Origin: Myxococcus stipitatus
GTDB lineage: Bacteria > Myxococcota > Myxococcia > Myxococcales > Myxococcaceae
Length of the DNA: 64,000 nt
Assembly: GCF_021412625.1 (NCBI RefSeq)
Contig: NZ_JAKCFI010000012.1
Span: forward strand, 177,147-241,146
Direction of reading: 5' to 3'
The notes below the pieces were generated by a model. It did no database searches, was not told the origin of the DNA, and saw only the letters and a program-made list of their open reading frames with translations. Made by a program: the position numbers and the translations under genes. Position 1 is the stretch's first letter; each line of letters begins with the position of its first letter. Positions 8,834 through 17,257 of this stretch are shown here, in pieces.

Positions 8834-9822
8834 TTCCGGGCCAGCTCCTCCAGGAACTCCACCTCCTGGATGAGCCCCTTGCGGATGAGCAACCGGATGA
8901 GGCTGGCCACCATGCGCGCCGGCTTCACCTTCTCCGTGTCGAGCACCGCCTCGTCGCCCCGGGACATGCGCTCCAGGTCGTCGAGGATGGCCAGGTCGTC
9001 ATCCGAGAAGTCGGGCGTCGGCGTCAGGGCCAGCGCCGGACGCGAGCCCTTCGCCGCGCCGCCGAACATCACCACCGGCACCCGGGGCTTGTCCGACGGC
9101 TCCTCCTCCCCCAGCTCCAGGACGGGAGGGGGCGGAGGCGGACGGGCCGGGGCGCTCCCCACGCCGAGCAGGTCGTCGAGGGCATCGCCCCCTTGCCCCG
9201 TCATCGCCTCGGCGGGTGGCGGGGGCGGCGTCCCGGGGCGACGGGCGGGAGCGGCGGGGGACGCGGGCTTCGCTGGCGGCTTCGGTGTCTCGGGCATGTC
9301 CCACTCCAACGGCGTACCAGGGGCGACCGGTGGCGAGGCTCCGGCGTCGTCCTCCTCCAGGGCCACGGCCTCCACGATGTCCAGCGGTTCCCCCCGGGCA
9401 CGCGCCAGCGCGGCGTCGAGGTCATCCGACGCGACGACGAACACGCGCACCTGCTTGCGCAGCTGGAAGCGCAGCTCATCCACCAACGTCAGGTCCCCAG
9501 GGTCCTCCACCGCGACGTGGATGCGCTCGCTGCGCCCTTCCACCTCGCTGCGGAACAGCAGGACGCGGTGCTCGGTCTGGAAGTCCAGCGACACGAGCGA
9601 CGACACCTGGGGGGGAATCTCCTCGGGCAGCTCCACGAAGGGCAGGCCGTGCTGCGTCGCCAGCGCGCGCGCCACGTGGATGGGCAAGCACAGCCCCTGC
9701 GCCACCAGCACCTCGCCCAGCCGCTGCGTCCCCAGACCGCCCCTGCGTCCGAGCGCCACCCGCACCTGCTCGGCCGTCACGACTCCCGCCTCGACGAGCA
9801 GCTCGCCAATCTTCTTGCGCAT
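8830..9822 (-). CDS. Stand-alone MshEN (GspE/MshE N-terminal) domain protein (330 aa)
   Basis: Residues 1-70 carry two MshEN half-motifs, KIGELLVEAGVVTAEQV and RLGEVLVAQGLCLPIHVARAL, then GLPFVEL. This is the N-terminal domain of type II secretion/type IV pilus ATPases, and some members bind c-di-GMP. No ATPase domain follows. Instead there is a mixed fold to about residue 150, a Pro-rich linker (about 165-230) and a C-terminal helical segment with LIRLLIRKGL. It shares this plan with the upstream gene, which ends 9 bases before its ATG. It may be an adaptor or c-di-GMP-responsive protein; the partner is unknown. Confidence 0.78.
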   Translation of the reverse strand: MRKKIGELLVEAGVVTAEQVRVALGRRGGLGTQRLGEVLVAQGLCLPIHVARALATQHGLPFVELPEEIPPQVSSLVSLDFQTEHRVLLFRSEVEGRSERIHVAVEDPGDLTLVDELRFQLRKQVRVFVVASDDLDAALARARGEPLDIVEAVALEEDDAGASPPVAPGTPLEWDMPETPKPPAKPASPAAPARRPGTPPPPPAEAMTGQGGDALDDLLGVGSAPARPPPPPPVLELGEEEPSDKPRVPVVMFGGAAKGSRPALALTPTPDFSDDDLAILDDLERMSRGDEAVLDTEKVKPARMVASLIRLLIRKGLIQEVEFLEELARK

Positions 9823-9831
9823 GGGTCCCGA

Positions 9832-10593
9832 CTACCGCTTGACCTTCGCGAGGTATTCCTCGCGAGAGAAGACGCCCTTCTCGATGAGCAGCTCCACCAT
9901 CGCCTTGAGCGCCGCGACCTCCTTGCGCTGGACCTCCTCCACGCTGCGCAGGAGCTCCGCCGGGCTGCCTCCGGTGGAAGCGCGGGGCACCTCCATGACG
10001 GGGGGCGCGGGACGCGCGGCCACGGGCGCCGGAGCGGGCTTGGGCGCGGACGCCACCGCCGCGGCCGCCGGGTCCAGGTCCTTGAGGTTCTTCACCACCG
10101 TGCGGCCCTGGGCGTCCACCACCTTGAAGTTGGTGTCCGCGTCCTCCAGCTCCATGTTCTCTTCGTAGATGCGCGCGAAGGCCCGGGCGATGGAGGTGCG
10201 GCCCGCCACGTTGGGGACGATGCGGCACTTGGTGACCGCGCGCAGCTCGTCCAGCATGCGGACGTTGAGCGGATCCGACATCGCCACCACGAGCGTCTTG
10301 CCCTCGTCCCGCAGCTGCAACGGCACGACGGAGAAGTCGCGCGCCGTCAGCGACGGAATCTTCGCCTTCACGTGCGCCGGCACCATCTGCACCGCGTCCA
10401 GATTCACCGCCGGCATGCCGAGCTGCTTGGAGAGCGCCCGCACGAGGATGTCCTCGGACACGAGGCTCATCCGGACCAGGATCTCCCCCAGCTTCCCGCC
10501 CCACTTCGCCTGTTCGGCGAGCGCGGCCTTCAGCTGGCTCTCCTGGAGCACGTTCGCCTTGATCAGCAGTTCTCCGAGCTTGATCTGTGCCAT
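9832..10593 (-). CDS. Stand-alone MshEN (GspE/MshE N-terminal) domain protein (253 aa)
   Basis: It opens with two well-kept MshEN half-motifs, KLGELLIKANVLQESQLKAAL and KLGEILVRMSLVSEDILVRAL, then QLGMPAVNL. The Arg of the usual RLG is Lys in both. A second alpha/beta stretch runs to about residue 130, then an Ala/Pro-rich linker and a C-terminal helix with MVELLIEKGVF, the same element that ends the neighbouring paralogue. No Walker motifs are present. The family domain docks pilus or secretion ATPases and can bind c-di-GMP. The ATG at 10593 is the first that gives the conserved N-terminus. Confidence 0.78.
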   Translation of the reverse strand: MAQIKLGELLIKANVLQESQLKAALAEQAKWGGKLGEILVRMSLVSEDILVRALSKQLGMPAVNLDAVQMVPAHVKAKIPSLTARDFSVVPLQLRDEGKTLVVAMSDPLNVRMLDELRAVTKCRIVPNVAGRTSIARAFARIYEENMELEDADTNFKVVDAQGRTVVKNLKDLDPAAAAVASAPKPAPAPVAARPAPPVMEVPRASTGGSPAELLRSVEEVQRKEVAALKAMVELLIEKGVFSREEYLAKVKR

Positions 10594-10654
10594 GTCGTTG
10601 GGGCCCACTCTACCCGACTCCGGCCGCCGCGCTCCTTCTTCCGTGCCTGGCAGG

Positions 10655-11485
10655 TCAGGAACCCGGCACCGGGGGCGGGGACGACTCGGGGGGTGGACCG
10701 GACAGCTCGCGCCCCGCGTCATCCACCTCCACCACCTTCGCCCCCTCCGGGGGTGCGAGGTCGTACAGCGACAGGTCCGGGCGCCCGTTCAGCTTCACCT
10801 GCTGGTAGCGCAGCTGGAGCTTCGTCCGCGCCTGCGAGGCGATGAGCTCCACCCGTCCCGGGAAGATGAGGTCGCCGCGCTCCAGGAAGTCGTCGAACGC
10901 CAGGTCGTAGCCCGGCACGCCGCGCACCTGGCTCTTCACGACGCGCAGGTACTTGGGGTGAACCTGTAGCACCTGGGTGGCCGGGCCCTGGTGGAGCGTC
11001 AGCACGTAGACGCCCTCCTTCGTGTCCAGCTCGAGCGTCATCCGTTCGGGGGGCAGCAGGGGCACCTGGCCGAGCATGATGGCCACCAGCTCCTCCCCCG
11101 GCAGCACCACCGGCAGGAAGCGCGACACGTTCTGCGGGCTGGCGGGGCCCTGGTACCAGGTGTTCGTCTGGGCCTGGAACAGGCCGAAGCGCGTCCCGTC
11201 CGCCGTCAGGAAGGCGAGCGGCCGGTTGAAGAAGTCGAAGGTCTCCAGGTGGAGCATCCCCGGGCGCGTCACGGATAGAAACATGCCGACGGTGCCGCTC
11301 TGCTGGGGCGAATCCACGTGGAGCTTGGCATCACCCTCCAGGGACGCGACGTTGTCCTGGTTCTGTCGGACGCGCTGGTAGACCTGCTCGGCGTCGGTCA
11401 GCTGGCCCTCGGGGCCGAACTCGATGCGCTTGGGGCAGGCCGAACAGAGCAGGGCCAGGAAGATTGCGGCGGCGGCGCGGTTCAT
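10655..11485 (-). CDS. DUF4292-type outer-membrane-associated lipoprotein (276 aa)
   Basis: A lipoprotein signal peptide ends at Cys17 (LLCSAC), with Cys in place of the usual Leu at -3. The body looks like the LolA/LolB-related DUF4292 fold: VASLEGDAKLHVDS early, then alternating beta strands that form a half-barrel, and a C-terminal Pro-rich tail. Such proteins are thought to bind lipid or lipoproteins on the inner face of the outer membrane. It starts 43 bases from the divergent ExbB-like gene, so the two promoters overlap or sit very close. It is probably the first gene of the chain that continues to the anti-sigma gene, 61 bases upstream of the MshEN gene. Confidence 0.75.
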   Translation of the reverse strand: MNRAAAAIFLALLCSACPKRIEFGPEGQLTDAEQVYQRVRQNQDNVASLEGDAKLHVDSPQQSGTVGMFLSVTRPGMLHLETFDFFNRPLAFLTADGTRFGLFQAQTNTWYQGPASPQNVSRFLPVVLPGEELVAIMLGQVPLLPPERMTLELDTKEGVYVLTLHQGPATQVLQVHPKYLRVVKSQVRGVPGYDLAFDDFLERGDLIFPGRVELIASQARTKLQLRYQQVKLNGRPDLSLYDLAPPEGAKVVEVDDAGRELSGPPPESSPPPVPGS

Positions 11486-11528
11486 ATCATCTAGTCTGGG
11501 CCATGGCGCCCTGCCAGGTCACCCACCA

Positions 11529-12260
11529 ATGAGCCTGAACGACATCCTTCATTACCTCCGCCTCGGCGGCGTCACCCTGGCCCTGTTGCTGCTCGCCTCC
11601 GTGGGCGCGCTGGTCGTCGCCGTCGAACGACTCATCGCCCTGTGGGGCGTGAGCGAACGCTCCCGCCTGCTGGGCGAGGCGGTCAACAAGCACCTGCTGC
11701 GCGGCGACGTCACGGCGGCCCGCACCGCGGCCGAGCGCTCCGACGCCGTGGCCGCGGACATCTTCCTCGCCGGCTTCGACCGCTGGGAGCGCACCCGGAA
11801 CTCGGGCGGCGCGGGCGTGGAGGCCGCCGTCGAGCGCGAGCGCGCCCAGGTGGGGCTGCGGCTGCGCCGCAACCTGTGGATCCTCGCCACCATCGGCTCC
11901 ATCACCCCGTTCGTCGGCCTGTTCGGCACGGTGGCGGGCATCATGCGGTCCTTCAAGGACCTGGGCCTGGACGTGGAGTCCGGCGGCACCGGCGGCACCG
12001 GCGCGGTGATGACGGGCATCTCCGAGGCGCTCGTCGCCACGGCGGTGGGCATCCTCGTCGCCGTGCAGGCCATGGTCTTCTACAACTACTTCCAGGCCCG
12101 GCTGTCGCGGGTGCAGGTGGAGCTGCGGCTGCTGGGCGACGAGTTCGCGGAGCTGCTCAAGGAGCGCGCCTCCAGCGCGCCTCCGCCCTCCGAACCCGTC
12201 TCCCCGCGAGAGCCGCAGCCCGCGGCCACCACCGCTCGCGCGGACACGCAGCCCGCGTAG
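11529..12260 (+). CDS. MotA/TolQ/ExbB proton channel family protein (243 aa)
   Basis: Three membrane helices: the first near the N-terminus (VTLALLLLASVGALVVAVE), the other two at about residues 115-140 (ILATIGSITPFVGLFGTVAGI) and 160-185 (GISEALVATAVGILVAVQAMVF). The motif PFVGLFGTV...GISEALVATA is the ExbB/TolQ hallmark. With the ExbD partner 14 bases downstream it would form a proton-driven stator that powers outer-membrane transport, envelope constriction or, in myxobacteria, gliding machinery. No TonB or TolA gene is adjacent, so the process it powers is not known. ATG at 11529 gives the family's usual N-terminus. Confidence 0.88.
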   Translation: MSLNDILHYLRLGGVTLALLLLASVGALVVAVERLIALWGVSERSRLLGEAVNKHLLRGDVTAARTAAERSDAVAADIFLAGFDRWERTRNSGGAGVEAAVERERAQVGLRLRRNLWILATIGSITPFVGLFGTVAGIMRSFKDLGLDVESGGTGGTGAVMTGISEALVATAVGILVAVQAMVFYNYFQARLSRVQVELRLLGDEFAELLKERASSAPPPSEPVSPREPQPAATTARADTQPA

Positions 12261-12274
12261 GCCAGGAGCACGCC

Positions 12275-12727
12275 ATGGGCATGGGCAAGACACCGGGGTC
12301 CAACGAGGACGGCGACGAGGGCGTCTTCGCGGAGATCAACATCACCCCGCTCACCGACATCTTCCTCGTGCTGCTCATCATCTTCATGGTGACCAGCTCC
12401 GTCATCGTCCAGCAGGGCCCCGGCGGCGGCGCCAAGTCCGGCCTCAAGGTGAACCTGCCCAAGGGCGGCGCGGCGGACGTCACCGCGCGCAGCACGGACA
12501 TGTCCGTGGCGGTGCTCGCCGACGGGCGCTTCATGCTCGCCGGCAACGTCGTCAGCGAGGACGAGCTGAAGCGCTCCTTCGAGGAGGCCAAGGTGAAGGA
12601 CCCGGACACCGTCGTCATCGTCCAGGCGGACGAGGGCGTCCCGCACGGCACCGTGGTGCAGGTGATGGAGCTGGCCAAGAAGGCCGGCCTCGCCCAGCTC
12701 GCCATCGGCGTGCGCGAGGGCGAATAG
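12275..12727 (+). CDS. ExbD/TolR family biopolymer transport protein (150 aa)
   Basis: A cytoplasmic head is followed by INITPLTDIFLVLLIIFMVTS, the single ExbD helix with its proton-carrying Asp28. The periplasmic domain has the family's typical end, VVQVMELAKKAGLAQLAIG. An AGGAG ribosome site lies 7 bases before the ATG. It forms the channel complex with the ExbB-like protein just upstream. The gene is closed by a strong terminator, so the two genes make a complete short operon. Confidence 0.9.
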   Translation: MGMGKTPGSNEDGDEGVFAEINITPLTDIFLVLLIIFMVTSSVIVQQGPGGGAKSGLKVNLPKGGAADVTARSTDMSVAVLADGRFMLAGNVVSEDELKRSFEEAKVKDPDTVVIVQADEGVPHGTVVQVMELAKKAGLAQLAIGVREGE

Positions 12728-12742
12728 GCCGGGAGACACGAA

Positions 12743-12780
12743 GGCCACCGCGGGCGCTCCAGAAGCCCCGGTGGCCTTTT
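12743..12780 (+). terminator. Rho-independent terminator of the exbBD-like operon
   Basis: Perfect 8-bp stem GGCCACCG / CGGTGGCC with an 18-base loop, followed by TTTT. It lies 16 bases after the ExbD stop and before the convergent acyl-CoA dehydrogenase gene. Confidence 0.85.
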
Positions 12781-12847
12781 CCATGTCCTGCTGTCATGCC
12801 CCGCGGAAGGGAGCCCGTCCTGGCGCCCCCTCCCCGGTCGACGTGGC

Positions 12848-14692
12848 TCAGACGGACGCGAACATCGCGTCGGAGATGTCCATGGGCGAGGTGTCCTCGA
12901 GGGAGATGAGGCGCGCGGCCTGCTCCACGCCCGGCAGCACGTTGCGCGCGTAGAACAGGGCGCTGAACTTCTTGCCCTCGTAGAAGGCGCGGTCCGGGTG
13001 GTCCGCGGCCAGGGCGCCCTTGGCCTTCTCCGCGATGAGGGCCGCGTCGAGCAGCAGCCAGCCCACGGCGACCTCGGACATCATGGTGAGGAAGCGGTTG
13101 GCGGACAGCGGAATCAGCGGGAACTTGGCGCCGTCCTGCGACCAGCCGAACACCGTCATCGCGCTGGACATCAGCGCCTCCTGGGCGCTGGCGAGCATCT
13201 TCACCGCGTCGCCGTACACCGGGTGCTCGCGGTGCGCCTCGATGAACGCGCCCACGTCGCCCATGAACTGCTGGAAGTGCGCCCCGCCGGCCTGCCCCAG
13301 CTTGCGGCCCACCAGGTCCATGGCCTGGATGTGGTTGGTGCCCTCGTAGATGGAGAAGATCTTCGAGTCACGCGTGTACTGCTCCACCGGGTAGTCCTGG
13401 ATGTAGCCGGCGCCGCCGTAGACCTGGATGGCCTGCGCGCACAGGCGGAAGGCCTGGTCGGAGCCGTAGGACTTCACCAGCGGGGTGAGCAGCTCCACCT
13501 GGCCCTTGTGGTAGGTGGCCGCGTCGTCGTCCTTGCCGGCCAGCTGCCGCGCCTTGTCCGTGTGCATGGCCAGCTTGATGACCAGCGCGCGGATGCCCTC
13601 CACGTGGGACTTGATGTCCAGCAGCATGCGGCGCACGTCCGGGTGCTCGATGATGGCGGCGCGCGGCGCGGTGGGGTCCTTCCACTTGGTGAAGTGGGAG
13701 CCCTGCTTGCGGTCCTTCGCGTAGTCCACCGCGTTGAAGTAGGCGGCGGCCGCCAGCGCGACGCCCTGGATGCCCACGGCGATGCGCGCGCCGTTCATCA
13801 TCTTGAACATCTGGCTCATGCCGACGTGCTCGACGGTGCCGACCAGCTCGCCCAGACAGCCGTCGTTCTCGCCGAAGTTCAGCACACACGTCGCGGAGCC
13901 GTTGATGCCCATCTTGTGCTCGATGGAGCCCACGGAGACGTCGTTCGCCTGGCCGGACGAGCCGTCCTTGTTGATGCGCAGCTTGGGGACGATGAACAGC
14001 GACAGGCCCTTGGTGCCGGGGGCCGCGCCGTCGATGCGCGCGAGGACCAGGTGGATGACGTTCTCCGCCATGTCGTGGTCACCGCCGGAGATGAAGATCT
14101 TCGTCCCCTTGATGCTGTACGTCCCGTCGCCATTGCGGCGCGCGGTGGACTTGGCCGCGCCCACGTCCGAGCCGGCGTGGGGCTCGGTGAGGCACATGGT
14201 GCCGCCCCAGGTGCCGTTGAGCATGCGCTCCACGTACTGGTGCTGCTGCTCCTTGGTGCCGCACTCGGCGATGACCTCGGCCGCGCCGAACGCCAGGCCC
14301 GGGTACATGTTGAACGCGGTGTTCGCGCCCGACAGCATCTCCTCCACCGTCACCTGGAGCATCATCGGCCCGCCCTGGCCGCCGTGCTCCGGGCTCACCG
14401 ACACCGTCTTGAAGCCCTGCTCGTAGAGCTTCTTCCACGCGTCCTTGAAGCCCGTCGGCGTGAAGACGGAGCCGTTCTCCACCCGGCAGCCCTCGCGATC
14501 TCCCACCGAGTTGAGGGGCCCCAGGACCTCGCGCGCGAAGCGGTAGGTCTCCGTCAGGACCGCCTTCGCCTCGTCGGAGCCCCAGGCCTCGTAGGGCGCC
14601 TGGCCGGCCACCTGGCCGAAGCCGAACTGCTCGAACAACGTGAAGAAGATCTCTCGAAGGTCGGTCTTGTAGGTGTTGATGCCGGCGGACAT
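12848..14692 (-). CDS. Acyl-CoA dehydrogenase (614 aa)
   Basis: A FAD-dependent acyl-CoA dehydrogenase of the longer type. The N-terminal helical domain precedes the FAD-binding middle with MCLTEPHAGSDVG (about 166-178) and KIFISGGDHD. The C-terminal domain has QVYGGAGYIQDYPVEQYTRD and the catalytic-base motif SIYEGTNHIQ (Glu450). About 150 extra residues at the C-terminus form the extension seen in this subgroup. It oxidises acyl-CoA to 2-enoyl-CoA. The next gene upstream on the same strand is a MaoC hydratase, the next step in such a pathway. ATG at 14692 gives the conserved start; the 171-base gap to that gene leaves room for a separate promoter. Confidence 0.93.
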   Translation of the reverse strand: MSAGINTYKTDLREIFFTLFEQFGFGQVAGQAPYEAWGSDEAKAVLTETYRFAREVLGPLNSVGDREGCRVENGSVFTPTGFKDAWKKLYEQGFKTVSVSPEHGGQGGPMMLQVTVEEMLSGANTAFNMYPGLAFGAAEVIAECGTKEQQHQYVERMLNGTWGGTMCLTEPHAGSDVGAAKSTARRNGDGTYSIKGTKIFISGGDHDMAENVIHLVLARIDGAAPGTKGLSLFIVPKLRINKDGSSGQANDVSVGSIEHKMGINGSATCVLNFGENDGCLGELVGTVEHVGMSQMFKMMNGARIAVGIQGVALAAAAYFNAVDYAKDRKQGSHFTKWKDPTAPRAAIIEHPDVRRMLLDIKSHVEGIRALVIKLAMHTDKARQLAGKDDDAATYHKGQVELLTPLVKSYGSDQAFRLCAQAIQVYGGAGYIQDYPVEQYTRDSKIFSIYEGTNHIQAMDLVGRKLGQAGGAHFQQFMGDVGAFIEAHREHPVYGDAVKMLASAQEALMSSAMTVFGWSQDGAKFPLIPLSANRFLTMMSEVAVGWLLLDAALIAEKAKGALAADHPDRAFYEGKKFSALFYARNVLPGVEQAARLISLEDTSPMDISDAMFASV

Positions 14693-14863
14693 GGCCACTC
14701 CTGCGTGACAGCTCGCTGCCCAACCCCACGAGGAGGGGTTCCGGGTCAGCGGCGCGAATGAGACACAGGAAGTGTGGCGGCGGCTGATTTTTGAGTCAAC
14801 CCTGAATGACACCCCGCGTTGAGGGGGACCCGTGAGTCCCCCTCCCCCCAGGGCGGGCAAACG

Positions 14864-15550
14864 CTACTTCTTGGCTTTCCGCGCCGAGGGCAGCGTCGCC
14901 GTCTTGGCGGCGGGCTTCTCCCGAGGGGCGGTCTTCTTGGACGAGGCGCCGGTGCGGCGCTCGTCCGCGTCCTCGTCGTCCTCGTCGGAGGCCGTGGGCC
15001 CCTCGCCCGGAGGCGAGGCGGGCGAGGAGGCGCTCTGGGGGGCCGGCGGGGCGAGGCTCTCGCGGGGGACCTCGATGACGAGGGGGGCCTGGCCGGAGCG
15101 CTGCCGGTTCTCGTCCTCCAGCGAATAGAAGAGCTGGATCTGCGCGGAGCCCTTCATCACCAGCTCGCCGCGCTGGTTCTCCGCCCACAGGTCGATGTCG
15201 ACGAAGTACCGGCCGCCGGTGCCGTGGCGGTTGCTGACGCGGCCCTTGCAGACGACGGTGTCGCCCGGCCACACCATCTTGATGAAGCGCACGTTGTAGC
15301 GCCGCATCTGGCCGCCGCGGGCCCAGTCGCTGATGAGCTGGCCGAGCATGCCCATGACGAGCATGCCCGGGGCGTACACGCTCGGCATGCCCACGCTCTT
15401 GGCGTAGATCTCGTCGACGTGGACGGGGTTGAAGTCACCGGAGGCGCCCGCGTAGCGCGACAGCTGGACGCGGTCCACCGGCGCCTTGGCCAGCGCGGGC
15501 AGCTCGTCGCCGACACGGATGGCCTCGAAGTAGAGCTTGCGCGCGGGCAT
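14864..15550 (-). CDS. MaoC-family hydratase/dehydratase, catalytic subunit type (228 aa)
   Basis: Residues 1-145 are a single hot-dog domain with the catalytic hydratase-2 motif ASGDFNPVHVDE (Asp39 and His44 in place). A Ser/Pro/Lys-rich tail of about 80 residues follows, ending KAKK and not part of the family domain. It would hydrate 2-enoyl-thioesters or dehydrate 3-hydroxyacyl-thioesters. Its ATG shares a base with the stop of the upstream gene (TGATG), and that gene encodes a hot-dog protein lacking the His, so the two probably form a heterodimer like mycobacterial HadAB. A GTG one codon upstream is an alternative start. Confidence 0.85.
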   Translation of the reverse strand: MPARKLYFEAIRVGDELPALAKAPVDRVQLSRYAGASGDFNPVHVDEIYAKSVGMPSVYAPGMLVMGMLGQLISDWARGGQMRRYNVRFIKMVWPGDTVVCKGRVSNRHGTGGRYFVDIDLWAENQRGELVMKGSAQIQLFYSLEDENRQRSGQAPLVIEVPRESLAPPAPQSASSPASPPGEGPTASDEDDEDADERRTGASSKKTAPREKPAAKTATLPSARKAKK

Positions 15551-15999
15551 CACGGAGTCTCCTTGGCGGCGCGGACCACCAGCGTCCGGCGTGCACGGAA
15601 CACGAGGTTGCCTTCCTCGTCGCGGCCCTCGTCCTCGATGACCGCGATGTCCATCTTCCCGGACATCCCCTGGCGCTCGGACACGTCCGCGACCCGCGTG
15701 GAGACGTAGATGCGGTCCCCCGCGAAGATGGGCCGCTCGTAGTCGAACCCCTGTTCGGCGTGCAGCAGGCTCTTGATGCCGACGCCGAGCAGCTCCCGCA
15801 GGTCCGCCGCCGAATGGAACGAGGCGGGGAACGTGGGAGGCGCGATGATGGTGGGATAGCCCGAAGCGCGCGCGTACTCCTCGTCGTAGTAGATCGGGTT
15901 GTAGTCGCCGATGGCCTCCGCGAAGCGGCGGATGGCACCCTTCTCCACTTCGTTGAGCGTCGGCGGCGAGGCACGGCCGATCGCGTTCTTGTCCAGCAT
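15550..15999 (-). CDS. MaoC-like N-terminal-type dehydratase subunit without catalytic His (149 aa)
   Basis: A single hot-dog domain of the FAS1/MaoC_dehydrat_N kind. The hydratase motif is present in altered form, AIGDYNPIYYDEEYA: Asp32 is kept but the catalytic His is replaced by Tyr37. The downstream gap-less neighbour has the complete motif. In HadAB-type enzymes, one subunit supplies substrate binding and the other supplies catalysis, and this matches that pattern. It is 16 bases after the reductase-like gene and overlaps the catalytic subunit by one base, so they are translated together. Confidence 0.82.
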   Translation of the reverse strand: MLDKNAIGRASPPTLNEVEKGAIRRFAEAIGDYNPIYYDEEYARASGYPTIIAPPTFPASFHSAADLRELLGVGIKSLLHAEQGFDYERPIFAGDRIYVSTRVADVSERQGMSGKMDIAVIEDEGRDEEGNLVFRARRTLVVRAAKETP

Positions 16000-16015
16000 T
16001 ATCCCTCTCCTGACT

Positions 16016-17017
16016 CTAACGTCCGGCCGGAAGCTCGAGCACCGTGAGGAGCCCTGCTTCGGCGGCCGTCAAGCGTGGCGCGGCATTCACCAGCGCATTC
16101 GCGGTGGCCCGGTCGCCCGCCACTCCCCCCGGGATTTCCAGCACCAGTCGAGGGTCCGCGTCGATTTCGATGCGGTCCTTCGGTTCATCCGCCCCCACGG
16201 CGATGGTCAGCTCCAGTCGCACCCGCTCCTGCCCGTCCTCCAACCCCACCACCGACTGGAACATGCCCGCCACACGTCCCTTCTTCACGGCAAACGCGCC
16301 GCCGGAGATGTCCTCCTCCGCGAAGACGGGGGCTACCTCTTCCTCGTAGTCGTCGCAATCCAACCCCAGGCCCAGGGCCGCGAGTGCGGCGGACTCCACC
16401 AGGCCCACGTGCCCCAGCTGCTCACCATCCACCAACTCGAAGAACTCTTCCTCCGTCAGCCCGGCGCCCACCTTGCGCTGCAGGGCCTCGCGGCGCGTGC
16501 GCGCGTCCACCACCCGCGTCACCGTCACCCGCCGCACCGGACCGCACACCTGTCCGGCAGTGGCCACCAGCCGGTCCAGCACGAAGCCGGGGTTGACGCC
16601 CGCGCCCACCACGGCCACCTCGGCGCGCTCGGCGGCCCGGTCCAGCTTGTCCGCCAGCTCCGGGTACTTGAGGTACGGGAACGCCAGCTCCTCGCAGGTG
16701 CTCGCCACCGGCATGCCCAGCTTCAGCGCGGACAGCAGCTGCTCTATCACCTGGGGAAGGCGCGAACCCGTGGCGTGCAGCAGCACCGCGCCCTTGCGGC
16801 GTCCCACGGCCTTCTCCAGCGAGTCGACCACCTTCACGCGCGGCGCCGGCCCCCCCAGCACGTCACCCAGGGGGCGACCGACCAGGGAGGCGTGCGTGTC
16901 CACCGCCCCGATGAGCTCCACCTCCGGACTGGAAAGCGCCGCCCGGGCGATTTCCTGACCGATGAATCCCAGCCCCATCACCACCACCGGCACCGGCCCT
17001 GCTGGGGCTCTAGCCAT
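16016..17017 (-). CDS. Dihydrodipicolinate-reductase-like NAD(P)-binding protein (333 aa)
   Basis: The N-terminus has a Rossmann motif, PVVVMGLGFIGQEIA, then VELIGAVDTHASLVGRPLGDV, which resembles dihydrodipicolinate reductase and 2,4-diaminopentanoate dehydrogenase. The middle holds HATGSRLPQV and GAGVNPGFVLD, and the C-terminal half is the DAP-dehydrogenase-like C domain. A true DapB is shorter (about 270 residues), so a lysine-biosynthesis role is unlikely. It probably reduces or oxidises an amino-acid-like or imine substrate. It leads the MaoC genes by 16 bases and faces the HD-GYP gene across a 240-base divergent region. Confidence 0.7.
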   Translation of the reverse strand: MARAPAGPVPVVVMGLGFIGQEIARAALSSPEVELIGAVDTHASLVGRPLGDVLGGPAPRVKVVDSLEKAVGRRKGAVLLHATGSRLPQVIEQLLSALKLGMPVASTCEELAFPYLKYPELADKLDRAAERAEVAVVGAGVNPGFVLDRLVATAGQVCGPVRRVTVTRVVDARTRREALQRKVGAGLTEEEFFELVDGEQLGHVGLVESAALAALGLGLDCDDYEEEVAPVFAEEDISGGAFAVKKGRVAGMFQSVVGLEDGQERVRLELTIAVGADEPKDRIEIDADPRLVLEIPGGVAGDRATANALVNAAPRLTAAEAGLLTVLELPAGR

Positions 17018-17086
17018 CGGAGATTACTCCAGGATTACAAGGGGTTAGCCTTCAAGCTCGGCGATGCCGCCCACCATAAATCACAC

Positions 17087-17103
17087 CTTGCCGGGCAGGC
17101 AAG
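17087..17103. repeat. Inverted repeat in the divergent promoter region
   Basis: CTTGCC-N5-GGCAAG, a perfect 6-bp palindrome with a 5-base spacer, between the reductase-like gene and the HD-GYP gene. It could be an operator or simply a small hairpin. Confidence 0.35.
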
Positions 17104-17192
17104 CAGCACTTGGTTCCGCGCATCTTGCTGGGAGGGAGAACCTCCAAGGATTTCCAGGGCTTGCGAGCGCAGATGGGTCGTTTGGGCCTCTG

Positions 17193-17220
17193 TTTGGGGC
17201 CGACAGAAGGCGTGTATAAC
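17193..17220 (+). promoter_or_regulatory. Possible sigma-70-type promoter of the HD-GYP gene
   Basis: TATAAC at 17215-17220 is a good -10 match in this GC-rich region, with TTTGGG 16 bases upstream as a weak -35. It lies 38 bases before the ATG. Confidence 0.35.
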
Positions 17221-17257
17221 GGCCGGAAGCCCTGCCACTGCCGGAGACCTCCCCAAC

